From JAZKDW01 sp040387375 (GTDB lineage: Bacteria > Pseudomonadota > Gammaproteobacteria > Burkholderiales > Burkholderiaceae_D): a stretch of 64,000 nt of DNA. The position numbers and the translations under genes were made by a program. The DNA is taken from NCBI GenBank assembly GCA_040387375.1, contig JAZKDW010000036.1, forward strand, positions 1-64,000, written 5' to 3'. The notes under the pieces are model-generated. The model was not told where the DNA came from. It worked only from the letters and a program-made list of their open reading frames with translations, and made no database searches. Each line of letters begins with the position of its first letter. The first letter of the stretch is position 1. Below are positions 43,881-52,213 of this stretch, piece after piece.

Positions 43881-43894
43881 CTTGTGCGTACAAG
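43881..43894 (-). promoter_or_regulatory. GntR-type operator D (upstream of the PanE-like gene)
   Basis: CTTGTGCGTACAAG, a near-perfect palindrome with one change from CTTGTACGTACAAG. It lies 79 bp upstream of the minus-strand PanE-like start and 105 bp before operator B, in a shared divergent promoter region. Confidence 0.7.
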
Positions 43895-43951
43895 CGCAAT
43901 AGTAGGCGGCGCCAATCATCGATGTCAATCGAATTGAGCATTTGCATACCT

Positions 43952-44025
43952 GCCGATTAATCGGTTGACATCCTTGATCGCTAACGCTTACCATGCCAAT
44001 GGTACGTACAACCAGTCAAATAAAA
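43952..44025 (+). promoter_or_regulatory. Promoter module B with GntR operator (upstream of CoA-transferase)
   Basis: Same layout as module A: perfect palindrome CCGATTAATCGG (43953-43964), TTGACA (43965-43970), 18 bp spacer, TACCAT (43989-43994), and operator ATGGTACGTACAAC (43999-44012). The gene start is at 44094, leaving a leader of about 90 nt. It should be controlled together with module A and operator D. Confidence 0.8.
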
Positions 44026-44093
44026 CACAAGCCGGCAAATCAGCGTGACTCCCGCTTTTTAATTAATTCACTATTGCCTTCTGGCGCCAACCT

Positions 44094-45287
44094 ATGATTG
44101 AAAAAATCCTTGCGGGATGCCGCGTCGTCGATCTGACCCAGAATGTGGCCGGACCCTTTTGCACCCAGATACTGGGTGATTTCGGCGCCGAGGTCATCAA
44201 GGTCGAGCGGCCCAGGGGCGGCGACGACACGCGCGCCTGGCAGCCGCCGGAAATCGGCGGCAAATCGTCGACCTTCCTGGCGCTCAACCGCAACAAGAAA
44301 AGCATCTGCATCGACCTCGACAGCAGCGAAGGCCTGGCCGTATTGCACAAGCTGACCGCTAGCGCCGATGTCGTGATCCACTCGCTCAAGCCTGGCAGTG
44401 CCGAGGCGCGCGGGTTCGGTTTCGACGACCTGAAGCAGGTGAAGCCGGACCTGATCTACTGCGCCATCAGCGCCTTCGGCGAAGCCGGGCCCTTGCGTGA
44501 AATGCCGGGCTACGACCCGCTGATGCAGGCATTCAGCGGCATCATGAGCGTGACCGGCAATCCCGACGACGATCCGGTGCGTGTCAGCGTTTCGCTGATC
44601 GACATGGGCACAGGCATGTGGGCGGCGCTGGGCATCGTCGGCGCGATCTTGCATAAAAGCCGCACCGGCGAGGGCATGGAAGTGCGTGCCAGCCTGCTCG
44701 ATACCGGCCTGTCCTGGATGACGGTTTTTATTGCCGGTTATCTCGCCTCCGGCAAGCTGCCGCAAAAAATGGGATCGGCGATGGCGATGACCTCGCCCTA
44801 CGAATTGTTTAAAACTTCCGATGGCAATGTCTTTATCGCAGCCGGCAACGATCGACTGTTCGTGAAGGTGTGCGAGGCGCTCGGCTGTCCGGAACTGGCA
44901 ACCGACGATCGATTTGTCACCAACAGCCGGCGCGTTGCGCAGCGCACTCTCGTGCACGAGTTGCTGGCGCAGCGGACCAGCGTGATGACAACCGCAAGCG
45001 CGGTTGATGCCTTGCGCAAGGTAGGCGCGCCGTGCAGCGAAATGAACAACCTGTCGCAGGCGCTTTCGCATGAGCAGGTGCATGCGGCCGGGATGATCGT
45101 CGACATGCCGGTTGAGGGTGCACCGCAGCACAAGGTGGTTGCGCTGCCTCTGTCGGCCAATGGACAACGCAGCAGCGCAAGGATTAAACCGCCTGCGCTG
45201 GGCGAACATACTGATGAAATACTCGCGGCGCACGGCTATACGGCTGCGGAAATCGCCAGCCTCCGGCAGCGCACCGTCATTGCATGA
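44094..45287 (+). CDS. Family III CoA-transferase (CaiB/BaiF)
   Basis: 397 residues, the usual length. It opens with CRVVDLTQNVAGPFCTQILG and GDFGAEVIKVERP, typical of CaiB/BaiF enzymes. The nucleophilic Asp is probably the D of SLIDMGTGMWAALG near residue 170. It would move CoA from a donor such as an acyl-CoA or succinyl-CoA onto the pathway acid. It is the first gene of the large plus-strand operon that runs through the acyl-CoA dehydrogenase, hydratase and PrpD genes. Confidence 0.92.
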   Translation: MIEKILAGCRVVDLTQNVAGPFCTQILGDFGAEVIKVERPRGGDDTRAWQPPEIGGKSSTFLALNRNKKSICIDLDSSEGLAVLHKLTASADVVIHSLKPGSAEARGFGFDDLKQVKPDLIYCAISAFGEAGPLREMPGYDPLMQAFSGIMSVTGNPDDDPVRVSVSLIDMGTGMWAALGIVGAILHKSRTGEGMEVRASLLDTGLSWMTVFIAGYLASGKLPQKMGSAMAMTSPYELFKTSDGNVFIAAGNDRLFVKVCEALGCPELATDDRFVTNSRRVAQRTLVHELLAQRTSVMTTASAVDALRKVGAPCSEMNNLSQALSHEQVHAAGMIVDMPVEGAPQHKVVALPLSANGQRSSARIKPPALGEHTDEILAAHGYTAAEIASLRQRTVIA

Positions 45288-45344
45288 CGACGCCATTGCG
45301 CGGATAACGATCATCCATTTCTCTCACCCGGAGGCAGGTAACCC

Positions 45345-46505
45345 ATGAATTTTGCATATAGCGACACCCAGGAAGAAATTCGCACCGCTGTCGGCGCGCT
45401 GTGCGCGAATTTCGGGCTTGATTATTGGCGGCAATGCGACGAGGCATCCGCTTATCCGGAAGAATTCGTGTCGGCGATGGCCGAGGCCGGCTGGCTCGCG
45501 GCGCTGATCCCGGAAGAGTACGGCGGATCCGGCCTCGGTATCATGGATGCCTGCGTGATCCTGGAAACAGTCAATGCAAGCGGCGGCAACGGCGCCTGCT
45601 GCCATGCGCAAATGTACACGATGGCCTCGGTCCTGCGCCACGGTAGCGAAGAGCAAAAACGCAAGTACCTGCCGCGCATCGCCGACGGCAGCCTGCGCCT
45701 GCAAGCCTTCGGCGTCACCGAACCGGATGCCGGCTCCAACACCTTGCGCATCAAGACCTTCGCCCGCAAAGTGGACGGCGGATATGTGATCAACGGTCAG
45801 AAAATCTGGACTTCGCGTTACCTCCAGTCGCACATGTACCTGCTGATCGTGCGCACGACGCCGTATGAGGAAGTGAAGAAAAAAACCGATGGGCTGAGCC
45901 TGTTCCTGGTCGACATCGAGAAGGCCGGCAAGTCATTGCAGGCAACGCCCATCAAGACCATGCTGAACCATCACACCAACCAGGTGTTCATCGACAACCT
46001 GGAGGTGAGCGACGATGCGCGCATCGGCGAGGAAGGCAAGGGATTCCAGTACCTGGTGGACTCGCTGAACTCGGAACGCCTGCTGGTCGCCAGCGAATCC
46101 ATCGGCGATGGTAAATGGTTTGTCCAGCAGGCGACGAAATACGCGTGCGATCGGATGGTCTTCGAGCGGCCGATCGGCGCCAATCAGGGCATCCAGTTCC
46201 CGATTGCAAAAGCCTACATGAACGTGCAGGCGGCCGAACTGATGCGCAACAAGGCGGCATCCCTGTTCGACAGCAACCTGCCATGCGGGCAGGAAGCGAC
46301 TATGGTCAAATACCTGGCCAGCGAAGCATCGTGGGAAGCGGCGGAAGCGACGATGAGCACTTTTGGCGGTTATGGCTTCGCAAGCGAGTACCATATTGAA
46401 CGCAAATGGAAGGAAGCCAGGCTGTTCCGCACCGCGCCGATCTCGAACAACCTGGTGTTGGCGCAAGTCGCGCAAAACATCCTCGGCATGCCACGCTCAT
46501 ACTGA
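45345..46505 (+). CDS. Acyl-CoA dehydrogenase
   Basis: 386 residues. It has the acyl-CoA dehydrogenase N-terminal helical domain, the FAD-binding ASGGNGACCHAQMY region, the segment AFGVTEPDAGSNTLRIKTFA, and C-terminal LNSERLLVASESIGDG. The expected catalytic Glu is not obvious from reading alone. It oxidises an acyl-CoA to an enoyl-CoA, passing electrons to ETF. A good ribosome site (GGAGGCAGG) precedes the ATG. It is 57 bp after the CoA-transferase gene. Confidence 0.92.
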   Translation: MNFAYSDTQEEIRTAVGALCANFGLDYWRQCDEASAYPEEFVSAMAEAGWLAALIPEEYGGSGLGIMDACVILETVNASGGNGACCHAQMYTMASVLRHGSEEQKRKYLPRIADGSLRLQAFGVTEPDAGSNTLRIKTFARKVDGGYVINGQKIWTSRYLQSHMYLLIVRTTPYEEVKKKTDGLSLFLVDIEKAGKSLQATPIKTMLNHHTNQVFIDNLEVSDDARIGEEGKGFQYLVDSLNSERLLVASESIGDGKWFVQQATKYACDRMVFERPIGANQGIQFPIAKAYMNVQAAELMRNKAASLFDSNLPCGQEATMVKYLASEASWEAAEATMSTFGGYGFASEYHIERKWKEARLFRTAPISNNLVLAQVAQNILGMPRSY

Positions 46506-46532
46506 CAACACATTCCACACCCGGGAGATACG

Positions 46533-47333
46533 ATGCAATTCGACACCTTGCGAATCGAACCGGCCCCAGGCACCGCGCCAGCCGATGGCATCAGCATGCT
46601 GGTCATCAACCGGCCTGACGTGATGAACTCGATGAATACCGCGATGTACTACGAGTTGCGCACCGCGCTGCATCAGCTCGCCTATGACGACGCCCTGCGC
46701 GTGCTGATCCTCACGGGCGAGGGGACGCGGGCATTCTCGGCCGGCGGCGATCTGAAGGAGCGCAACGGCATGAGCGACGACACCTGGCGCAAGCAGCACC
46801 AGATCATCGAAGAGGTGTTTTTGGCGGTCAAGGATTTTCCGTTGCCGGTCATCGCGGCGGTCGAAGGCCATGCGCATGGCGGCGGATTCGAGTTGGCGAT
46901 GATGACCGATTTCATCGTCGCGTCGGAGGCGGCGACCTTTTCGCTGGCCGAAGTCAAGCGCGGCATCCTGCCCGGCGGCGGCGGTGTGCAGAACCTGGTG
47001 CGCGCAGCCGGCATGCGGCGTGCCAAGCAGCTGCTGTACACCGGCGATAAATTTTCCGGCACCGAGGCGGCGGCGTGGGGCGTGGTCAATGAACTGACGG
47101 CAGCGGGCGGCGCGGTAGCCGCCGCGCTTGCGATCGCGCGGCGCATCGTCGAGGCGGCGCCGATGTCGGTGCGTTATACGAAACTGAGCGCATCGCGCGG
47201 CGGCGAGGTCGATTTTCACACCGGCTACGCAATGGACATTGCGGCCTACAACGTGCTGGTGTCCTCGGATGACCGGCTCGAAGGTGTAGCCGCATTTAAT
47301 GAAAAGCGCGCACCGCGCTGGAGAAATCGCTAA
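46533..47333 (+). CDS. Enoyl-CoA hydratase/isomerase
   Basis: 266 residues of the crotonase fold. The oxyanion-hole segments are FSAGGDLKE near residue 70 and VEGHAHGGGFELAMMTDF near 110, followed by ILPGGGGVQNLVRAAG. It hydrates, or isomerises, the enoyl-CoA made by the acyl-CoA dehydrogenase. The position corresponding to Glu144 reads ILPGGGG, so the standard hydratase pair may not be complete. Ribosome site CGGGAGAT. It is in the same operon. Confidence 0.9.
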   Translation: MQFDTLRIEPAPGTAPADGISMLVINRPDVMNSMNTAMYYELRTALHQLAYDDALRVLILTGEGTRAFSAGGDLKERNGMSDDTWRKQHQIIEEVFLAVKDFPLPVIAAVEGHAHGGGFELAMMTDFIVASEAATFSLAEVKRGILPGGGGVQNLVRAAGMRRAKQLLYTGDKFSGTEAAAWGVVNELTAAGGAVAAALAIARRIVEAAPMSVRYTKLSASRGGEVDFHTGYAMDIAAYNVLVSSDDRLEGVAAFNEKRAPRWRNR

Positions 47334-47335
47334 TC

Positions 47336-48742
47336 ATGGAAGCCATCAAGATGAACGACACCGTCAATGCCTGCTTGGCCCGCTTCATCTGCGACTTCGA
47401 TGAGCGGGAGTTGCCGGCTGCGACCCGCACCTATGCCGTCAGCGCCATCCTCGATACGCTTGCGGTCACGATTGCCGGCAGCGCGGAAGACGCCATTCGT
47501 TTGCTGGGCGAGTCATTGCCGGTGTCGCAGGAAGCGGCGGCCTGGGCGCCGCCATGGAGCGTTAAAAAATACCGGGCCGATGATGCGGCAATCCTGTTCG
47601 GCACCGCCAGCCACATGCTCGACTATGACGATGTCAGCATGGTCACCGTGTGCCACCCCAGTGCGCCGGTGTTGTCGGCGATGGTGGCCGCGATCGGCGC
47701 CGGCGCGGTGAAAACGGCGCCGACCGGCCGTGCCTTCATTACCGCCTTTTGCATCGGCACGGAAGTCCTGATCCGCGTCGGACAGGCGATGGGATTCCGC
47801 CATTACGAGCTTGGTTTTCATGCTACCGCGACCCTCGGTCACCTCGGCGCCGCCGCCGCCCTCGCCCGGCTGATGGGGCTGAACCGGACGCAGACCGCGC
47901 ATGCGCTGTCGATCGCCGCCAGCATGTCGAGCGGACTGCGGACCAACTTCGGCAGCATGGTCAAGCCGTTGCATGTAGGACTGGCCGCCGCCAATGCGCT
48001 GCGCGCGGTCCAGCTCGCGCAAGGCGGCATCGAGGGTGCTGCCGACGTCTTTGAAGCCGGCGGCTTCCTGCATGCATTTTCCGGAGGTGCTACCGACACC
48101 TGGCCGGCGGAGGTCGCTTTTGGCGCGCCGTTCGTGCTGCAGGACCCGGGCTTCGAACAGAAACGCTACCCGTGCTGCTACATGCTGCACAAAATCATCG
48201 AGGCCAGCCTGGCGCTGCGGCGTGAACATGGCATTTCGCTCGACCAGGTGCAAAGCGTGATGGTGCGCATGGCTCCCGGCGGGACTCGGCCGCTCAACCA
48301 TCCATATCCCCGCAGCGGCCTAAACGGCAAATTCAGCGCTCCTTACGCGGTGGTCGCCAGCATTCTTGATGGCCGCATCAACCTGGCAAGCTTCCTTGAT
48401 GCAGCCGTGCTGCGACCCGAAGTCCAGGCCCGCCTGCACGATGTGACGGTGATCGAGGAAGGTGTTGCCTCCAATGAAGGGAGCGACCTTGGCAATGCGC
48501 CGGTCAGCGTTGAACTGATCCTGCATGACGGACGCATGCTGTCGAAAACGATCACACCGTCGCCCGGGTCGCAGGGCGATCCGATTACCGTCGCACAGCT
48601 GCAGGAAAAATGGACTGACTGTTTCAGCCGCGGCATGCCGCGGCTCGCGAGCGCGGATGCGCGTGTTATGTTTGAGCAGGGTTTGCATCTTGACGAGACG
48701 GCGTCTTCAGCGGACTGGCTGGCCGGCCTGTTCGGCAAATGA
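47336..48742 (+). CDS. MmgE/PrpD family protein
   Basis: 468 residues of the MmgE/PrpD fold, which includes 2-methylcitrate dehydratase, cis-aconitate decarboxylase and isomerase-like members. The conserved N-terminal HPSAPVLSAMVA and the segment ASMSSGLRTNFGSMVKPLHV, with a later KRYPCCYMLHK stretch, are visible. It probably dehydrates or isomerises a branched carboxylic acid in this pathway. It starts 3 bp after the hydratase gene, so translation is tightly linked. Confidence 0.9.
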   Translation: MEAIKMNDTVNACLARFICDFDERELPAATRTYAVSAILDTLAVTIAGSAEDAIRLLGESLPVSQEAAAWAPPWSVKKYRADDAAILFGTASHMLDYDDVSMVTVCHPSAPVLSAMVAAIGAGAVKTAPTGRAFITAFCIGTEVLIRVGQAMGFRHYELGFHATATLGHLGAAAALARLMGLNRTQTAHALSIAASMSSGLRTNFGSMVKPLHVGLAAANALRAVQLAQGGIEGAADVFEAGGFLHAFSGGATDTWPAEVAFGAPFVLQDPGFEQKRYPCCYMLHKIIEASLALRREHGISLDQVQSVMVRMAPGGTRPLNHPYPRSGLNGKFSAPYAVVASILDGRINLASFLDAAVLRPEVQARLHDVTVIEEGVASNEGSDLGNAPVSVELILHDGRMLSKTITPSPGSQGDPITVAQLQEKWTDCFSRGMPRLASADARVMFEQGLHLDETASSADWLAGLFGK

Positions 48743-48788
48743 TTGCGGCGCCAAAGCAGGTCTGGTCTCTGCCCACGACCTGTTCATT

Positions 48789-49565
48789 ATGTTAGAAAGA
48801 CATCACGTGGTTAAAAAAATTGCTCCCGTTGCGGGAACCAAGCGTGCGCTGATTGCGCATGTGCTGTCCACTGATATCCAGAGTGGGAAATACCCGATCG
48901 GATTGCCGCTGCCGTCCGAAAACGAGCTGGCGCACTCGTTTGCGGTAAGCCGCCATACGATCCGCATTGCCATGACGACGCTGCATGAAATGGGTTTGAT
49001 CTCCAGTCATCAGGGTGTCGGCAATATCGTGCGCGCCAACAGTGTGCCGGTCCGCTATGCGCAATCCTTCGATTCGCTCGACGACCTGCTTCAATATGCG
49101 GCCAACACAGCGGTCGAGATCACAGGCAAGTCGGAAATCCTGGTTGACCCCGCGCTGGCTGCCTGGATCGGATGCAAGGCGGGAGAGCGCTGGTGGCGCA
49201 TTACGACAACCCGTTTTTCCAAGCGCAAGAAGGCGCGGGTCGCCTCATCCGAGATTTTCATCCCTTCCATATTCGGTTCGGTGCTGAACCACATGAAAGA
49301 GTCGGGTGGTCCGATCCTGTCCCTGTTCGAGAGTGTGCTGGGCAAGTCCATCGTCGAGATTACCCAGGACATTACCGCTACCAGGGCCACGCCGGCGGAG
49401 GCGAAGATCCTGATGATCGCGCCGCACGATCCCGTGCTGCGGATCGTGCGCCATTATTATGCCGCCGATGGACAATTGCTGGAGGTGAGCCGGTCCGTGC
49501 ATCCCGCGGAATCGTTCAGTTATTCGATGCGGATTCGCCTTGCAAAGGGGCCTGCGGAATCCTGA
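48789..49565 (+). CDS. GntR family regulator, HutC-like (UTRA domain)
   Basis: 258 residues. The N-terminal winged helix-turn-helix spans about 15-85 (SGKYPIGLPLPSENELAHSFAVSR and RIAMTTLHEMGL). A UTRA ligand-binding domain follows (residues about 95-255). HutC-subgroup regulators bind TGTA-N2-TACA palindromes, just like the four GTAC-type operators found in this region. It is embedded in the catabolic operon 46 bp after the PrpD gene and is probably the pathway-specific repressor, released by the substrate or an intermediate. Confidence 0.92.
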   Translation: MLERHHVVKKIAPVAGTKRALIAHVLSTDIQSGKYPIGLPLPSENELAHSFAVSRHTIRIAMTTLHEMGLISSHQGVGNIVRANSVPVRYAQSFDSLDDLLQYAANTAVEITGKSEILVDPALAAWIGCKAGERWWRITTTRFSKRKKARVASSEIFIPSIFGSVLNHMKESGGPILSLFESVLGKSIVEITQDITATRATPAEAKILMIAPHDPVLRIVRHYYAADGQLLEVSRSVHPAESFSYSMRIRLAKGPAES

Positions 49566-49606
49566 AAAGCGATTAAGGCTTCGCAGATTCCAGCGCCACA
49601 TGGTAC

Positions 49607-49620
49607 CCTGTACGTACAAG
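49607..49620 (+). promoter_or_regulatory. GntR-type operator C (upstream of the SDR gene)
   Basis: CCTGTACGTACAAG, matching CTTGTACGTACAAG at 13 of 14. It is 38 bp before the TTG start of the SDR gene and 42 bp after the GntR gene. No clear TTGACA/TATAAT pair is seen beside it, but the position suggests an internal promoter for the second half of the cluster. Confidence 0.75.
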
Positions 49621-49657
49621 CAAACATGTAAATGAAACAGTATAAGAAGGAGATCAC

Positions 49658-50572
49658 TTGGATACGAAAACGATGCAGGACAAGGTGGTGGTCGTCACCG
49701 GTAGCGGACGCGGTATCGGGCGCGAAATCGCGCTGCTGATGGCGCAGCACGGCGCCAAAGTTGTGGTGAATGATACGGGCGTGTCGGTGTCCGGCGAGGA
49801 CGCAAGCGTGTCGCCGGCCGACGACGTGGTGGCGGAAATTCGCGCCAGAGGGGGCGAAGCAGTCGCCAACAACGATAGCGTCGCCAAGTGGTCGGGCGCG
49901 CAGAACATCGTGGCGGCGGCGGTCGACACCTTCGGCCGCATCGACGCTGTCGTCAATAACGCCGGCATCCTGCGCGACAAGATTTTCCATCAGATGTCGC
50001 CCGAGGATTTCGATCTCGTGATCGACGTGCACCTGCGCGGCAGCTTCTATGTCAGCCGTGCCGCCGCCGAACATTTCCGCGCCCAGAAATCCGGCGCGTT
50101 TGTCCACATGACGTCTACCGCCGGCATCGTCGGCAACTTCGGCCAGGCCAATTATTCCGCCGCCAAGATGGGCATACTCGGCTTGTCGAAATCGATTGCG
50201 CTCGACATGCAGCGCTACAACGTGCGTTCCAACTGCATTTCACCCTTCGCCTGGAGCCGCATGGTCGGCAGCATTCCGGACACGCCGGAGCAGAAGGAGC
50301 GGCTGGACAAGATCAAGGCCATGACGCCGGACAAGATCGCGCCGTTCGCGGTGTTCCTGGCCAGCGATGCCGCGCATGATGTCAACGGCCAGATCCTGGC
50401 GGTGCGCAAGAATGAGATTTTCCTGATCAGCCATCCGCGGCCGATCCGCTCGGTCCACCGCGGCGACGGCTGGACGCCGCAGACCATCGCCGAACACCTG
50501 GTGCCGGCCTTCCGCAATTCGTTCGCGCCGCTCGACCGTTCGCCTGAAGTCTTTTCATGGGATCCGATCTGA
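49658..50572 (+). CDS. Short-chain dehydrogenase, 3-hydroxyacyl-CoA dehydrogenase type
   Basis: 304 residues. The NAD(P) motif TGSGRGIG, the NNAG motif, and the catalytic Ser, Tyr and Lys (TSTAGIVGNFGQANYSAAKM) are intact. The long C-terminal extension and DKVVVVTGSGRGIGREIA start are like those of multifunctional (3R)-hydroxyacyl-CoA and steroid side-chain dehydrogenases. The TTG at 49658 is preferred because AAGGAG is 5 bp upstream; the next ATG (49673) is too distant from it. Its stop overlaps the start of the thiolase-like gene (TGATG). Confidence 0.88.
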   Translation: MDTKTMQDKVVVVTGSGRGIGREIALLMAQHGAKVVVNDTGVSVSGEDASVSPADDVVAEIRARGGEAVANNDSVAKWSGAQNIVAAAVDTFGRIDAVVNNAGILRDKIFHQMSPEDFDLVIDVHLRGSFYVSRAAAEHFRAQKSGAFVHMTSTAGIVGNFGQANYSAAKMGILGLSKSIALDMQRYNVRSNCISPFAWSRMVGSIPDTPEQKERLDKIKAMTPDKIAPFAVFLASDAAHDVNGQILAVRKNEIFLISHPRPIRSVHRGDGWTPQTIAEHLVPAFRNSFAPLDRSPEVFSWDPI

Positions 50573-51756
50573 TGGCACGCAAAGACCGCGGTTCAAGGGA
50601 ACCTGTCATCGTCGGCGTGGCCGACCTGCCGCTGAAAGACGGCATGGTGCTGACGCCGATGTCGCCGCTGCAGGCGCAGGCGCGCGCAGCGCACATGGCG
50701 TTGAAGGACGCCGGACTGAACATGGCCGATGTCGATGGCCTGCTGACCGCCGGCATGTGGGGCCTGCCCGGCGCCGGCATGCTGCCGACGGTCACGCTCG
50801 GTGAATACCTGGGCATCGTGCCGCGCTTCATGGATGGCACCAATATCGGCGGTTCGGCGTTCGAGTCGCATGTCGGCCATGCGGCGATGGCGATCGAGGC
50901 CGGCAACTGCGAGGTGGCGCTGATCACCTACGGCAGCGTGCAGAAAAGCGAACGCAGCCGCAACCTGGCCGGCCGTCCCGCGGCGCTGACGATGCAGTTC
51001 GAAGCGCCGTGGGGATTGCCGACGCCGGTCGGCGGCTACGCGATCGCCGCCATGCGGCACATGCACGAATTTGGCACTACCTCCGAACAACTGGCGGAAA
51101 TTGCCGTCGCTACACGCAAGTGGGCGTCGCTGAACCCGGCCGCAATGCATCGCGATATTCTGGAAATCAGCGACGTGCTGGCAAGCCCGATGATCAGCGA
51201 CCCCTTGCATTTGCTCGATTCCTGCCTCGTGACTGATGGCGCCGGCGCGGTCGTGATGACCACCGCCGAACATGCGCGCGCGCTGGGCGTAAAGCCGATT
51301 CACGTGCGTGGTTACGGCGAGTCCCACACGCAGTGGACAGTGGCCGCGATGCCCGATGCGGCACGGCTGATTCCGGCGGAAATATCCGGCCACAATGCGA
51401 TGACGATGGCGGGCATTACCCATGACCAGATCGATGTGGTCCAGATCTACGATTCGTTCACCATCACGGTCCTGCTGACGCTCGAGGCGCTGGGTTTCTG
51501 CGCCAGGGGCGAGGGCGGCCAGTTCGTTTCCGGCCAGCGCACCGCGCCTGGCGGCGCATTTCCGCTCAATACCAGCGGCGGCGGCTTGTCCTACTGCCAT
51601 CCCGGCATGTTCGGTATTTTCCTCCTCATCGAGGCGGTGCGCCAATTGCGCGGAGAGTGCGGCGAGCGCCAGGTCGCCAACGCCAGCACCGCGCTGGTGC
51701 ATGGAACCGGAGGCACCTTGTCGAGCGGCTCGACGTGCATCCTCTCGCGCAACTGA
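50572..51756 (+). CDS. Thiolase-like protein (SCP-x/Ltp2 type) without the nucleophile Cys
   Basis: 394 residues of the thiolase superfamily, as in SCP-x or lipid-transfer thiolases. Signature segments include DSCLVTDGAGAVV and LNTSGGGLSYCHPGMFG. At the position of the thiolase nucleophile, about residue 90, the sequence reads GTNIGGSAF, lacking Cys, so classical thiolysis is unlikely. The paired DUF35 gene is a feature of Ltp2-like enzymes, which perform retro-aldol cleavage in steroid side chains. It overlaps the SDR stop by 1 bp; the DUF35 gene is 16 bp downstream. Confidence 0.87.
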   Translation: MARKDRGSREPVIVGVADLPLKDGMVLTPMSPLQAQARAAHMALKDAGLNMADVDGLLTAGMWGLPGAGMLPTVTLGEYLGIVPRFMDGTNIGGSAFESHVGHAAMAIEAGNCEVALITYGSVQKSERSRNLAGRPAALTMQFEAPWGLPTPVGGYAIAAMRHMHEFGTTSEQLAEIAVATRKWASLNPAAMHRDILEISDVLASPMISDPLHLLDSCLVTDGAGAVVMTTAEHARALGVKPIHVRGYGESHTQWTVAAMPDAARLIPAEISGHNAMTMAGITHDQIDVVQIYDSFTITVLLTLEALGFCARGEGGQFVSGQRTAPGGAFPLNTSGGGLSYCHPGMFGIFLLIEAVRQLRGECGERQVANASTALVHGTGGTLSSGSTCILSRN

Positions 51757-51772
51757 CAGGAGTTATACGATC

Positions 51773-52213
51773 ATGTATGAAAAACCGTTACCGATCATCG
51801 ATCCCGACACCGCGCCTTACTGGCGTGCCGCCTGCGAACACCGGTTGCTGATCAAGCATTGCCGCGATTGCAGCCGCTATCATTTTTATCCGCGCGAGCT
51901 GTGTCCGCATTGCCATTCCGACGCCGTCGACTGGTTCCAGGCCAAGGGCACCGGCACTGTCTACAGCTACACCATCGCGCGGCGTCCGGCAGGCCCGGCC
52001 TTCAAGCCGGACGCACCGTATGTGGTTGCCATCATCGAGCTTGACGAAGGTCCGCGCATGATGACCAACATCGTCGGTTGCCCGCCCGACAGCGTGCGCA
52101 TCGGCCAGCGTGTGGCAGTGCAATACGAAGACGTGAACGAAGAAGTGAGCCTGCCCAAGTTCGTGCCGTGCACGACGGACGAAACGGCCTCCACCACGAA
52201 AGGCGCAGCGTAA
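51773..52213 (+). CDS. Zn-ribbon OB-fold protein (DUF35 family)
   Basis: 146 residues. It has the N-terminal zinc ribbon CRDCSRYHFYPRELCPHC followed by an OB-fold (GTVYSYTIARRP near residue 65). DUF35 proteins stabilise and open the active site of thiolase-like aldolases and CoA hydratases. The gene is 16 bp after the thiolase-like gene and directly abuts the acyl-CoA dehydrogenase (TAA then ATG). Ribosome site CAGGAG. Confidence 0.93.
   Translation: MYEKPLPIIDPDTAPYWRAACEHRLLIKHCRDCSRYHFYPRELCPHCHSDAVDWFQAKGTGTVYSYTIARRPAGPAFKPDAPYVVAIIELDEGPRMMTNIVGCPPDSVRIGQRVAVQYEDVNEEVSLPKFVPCTTDETASTTKGAA

Noticed and set aside
44040..45314. 424-codon open frame on the minus strand
   Set aside because: It is antisense to the family III CoA-transferase, which has clear domain motifs; the Arg/His/Gln-rich sequence is a GC-bias artefact.
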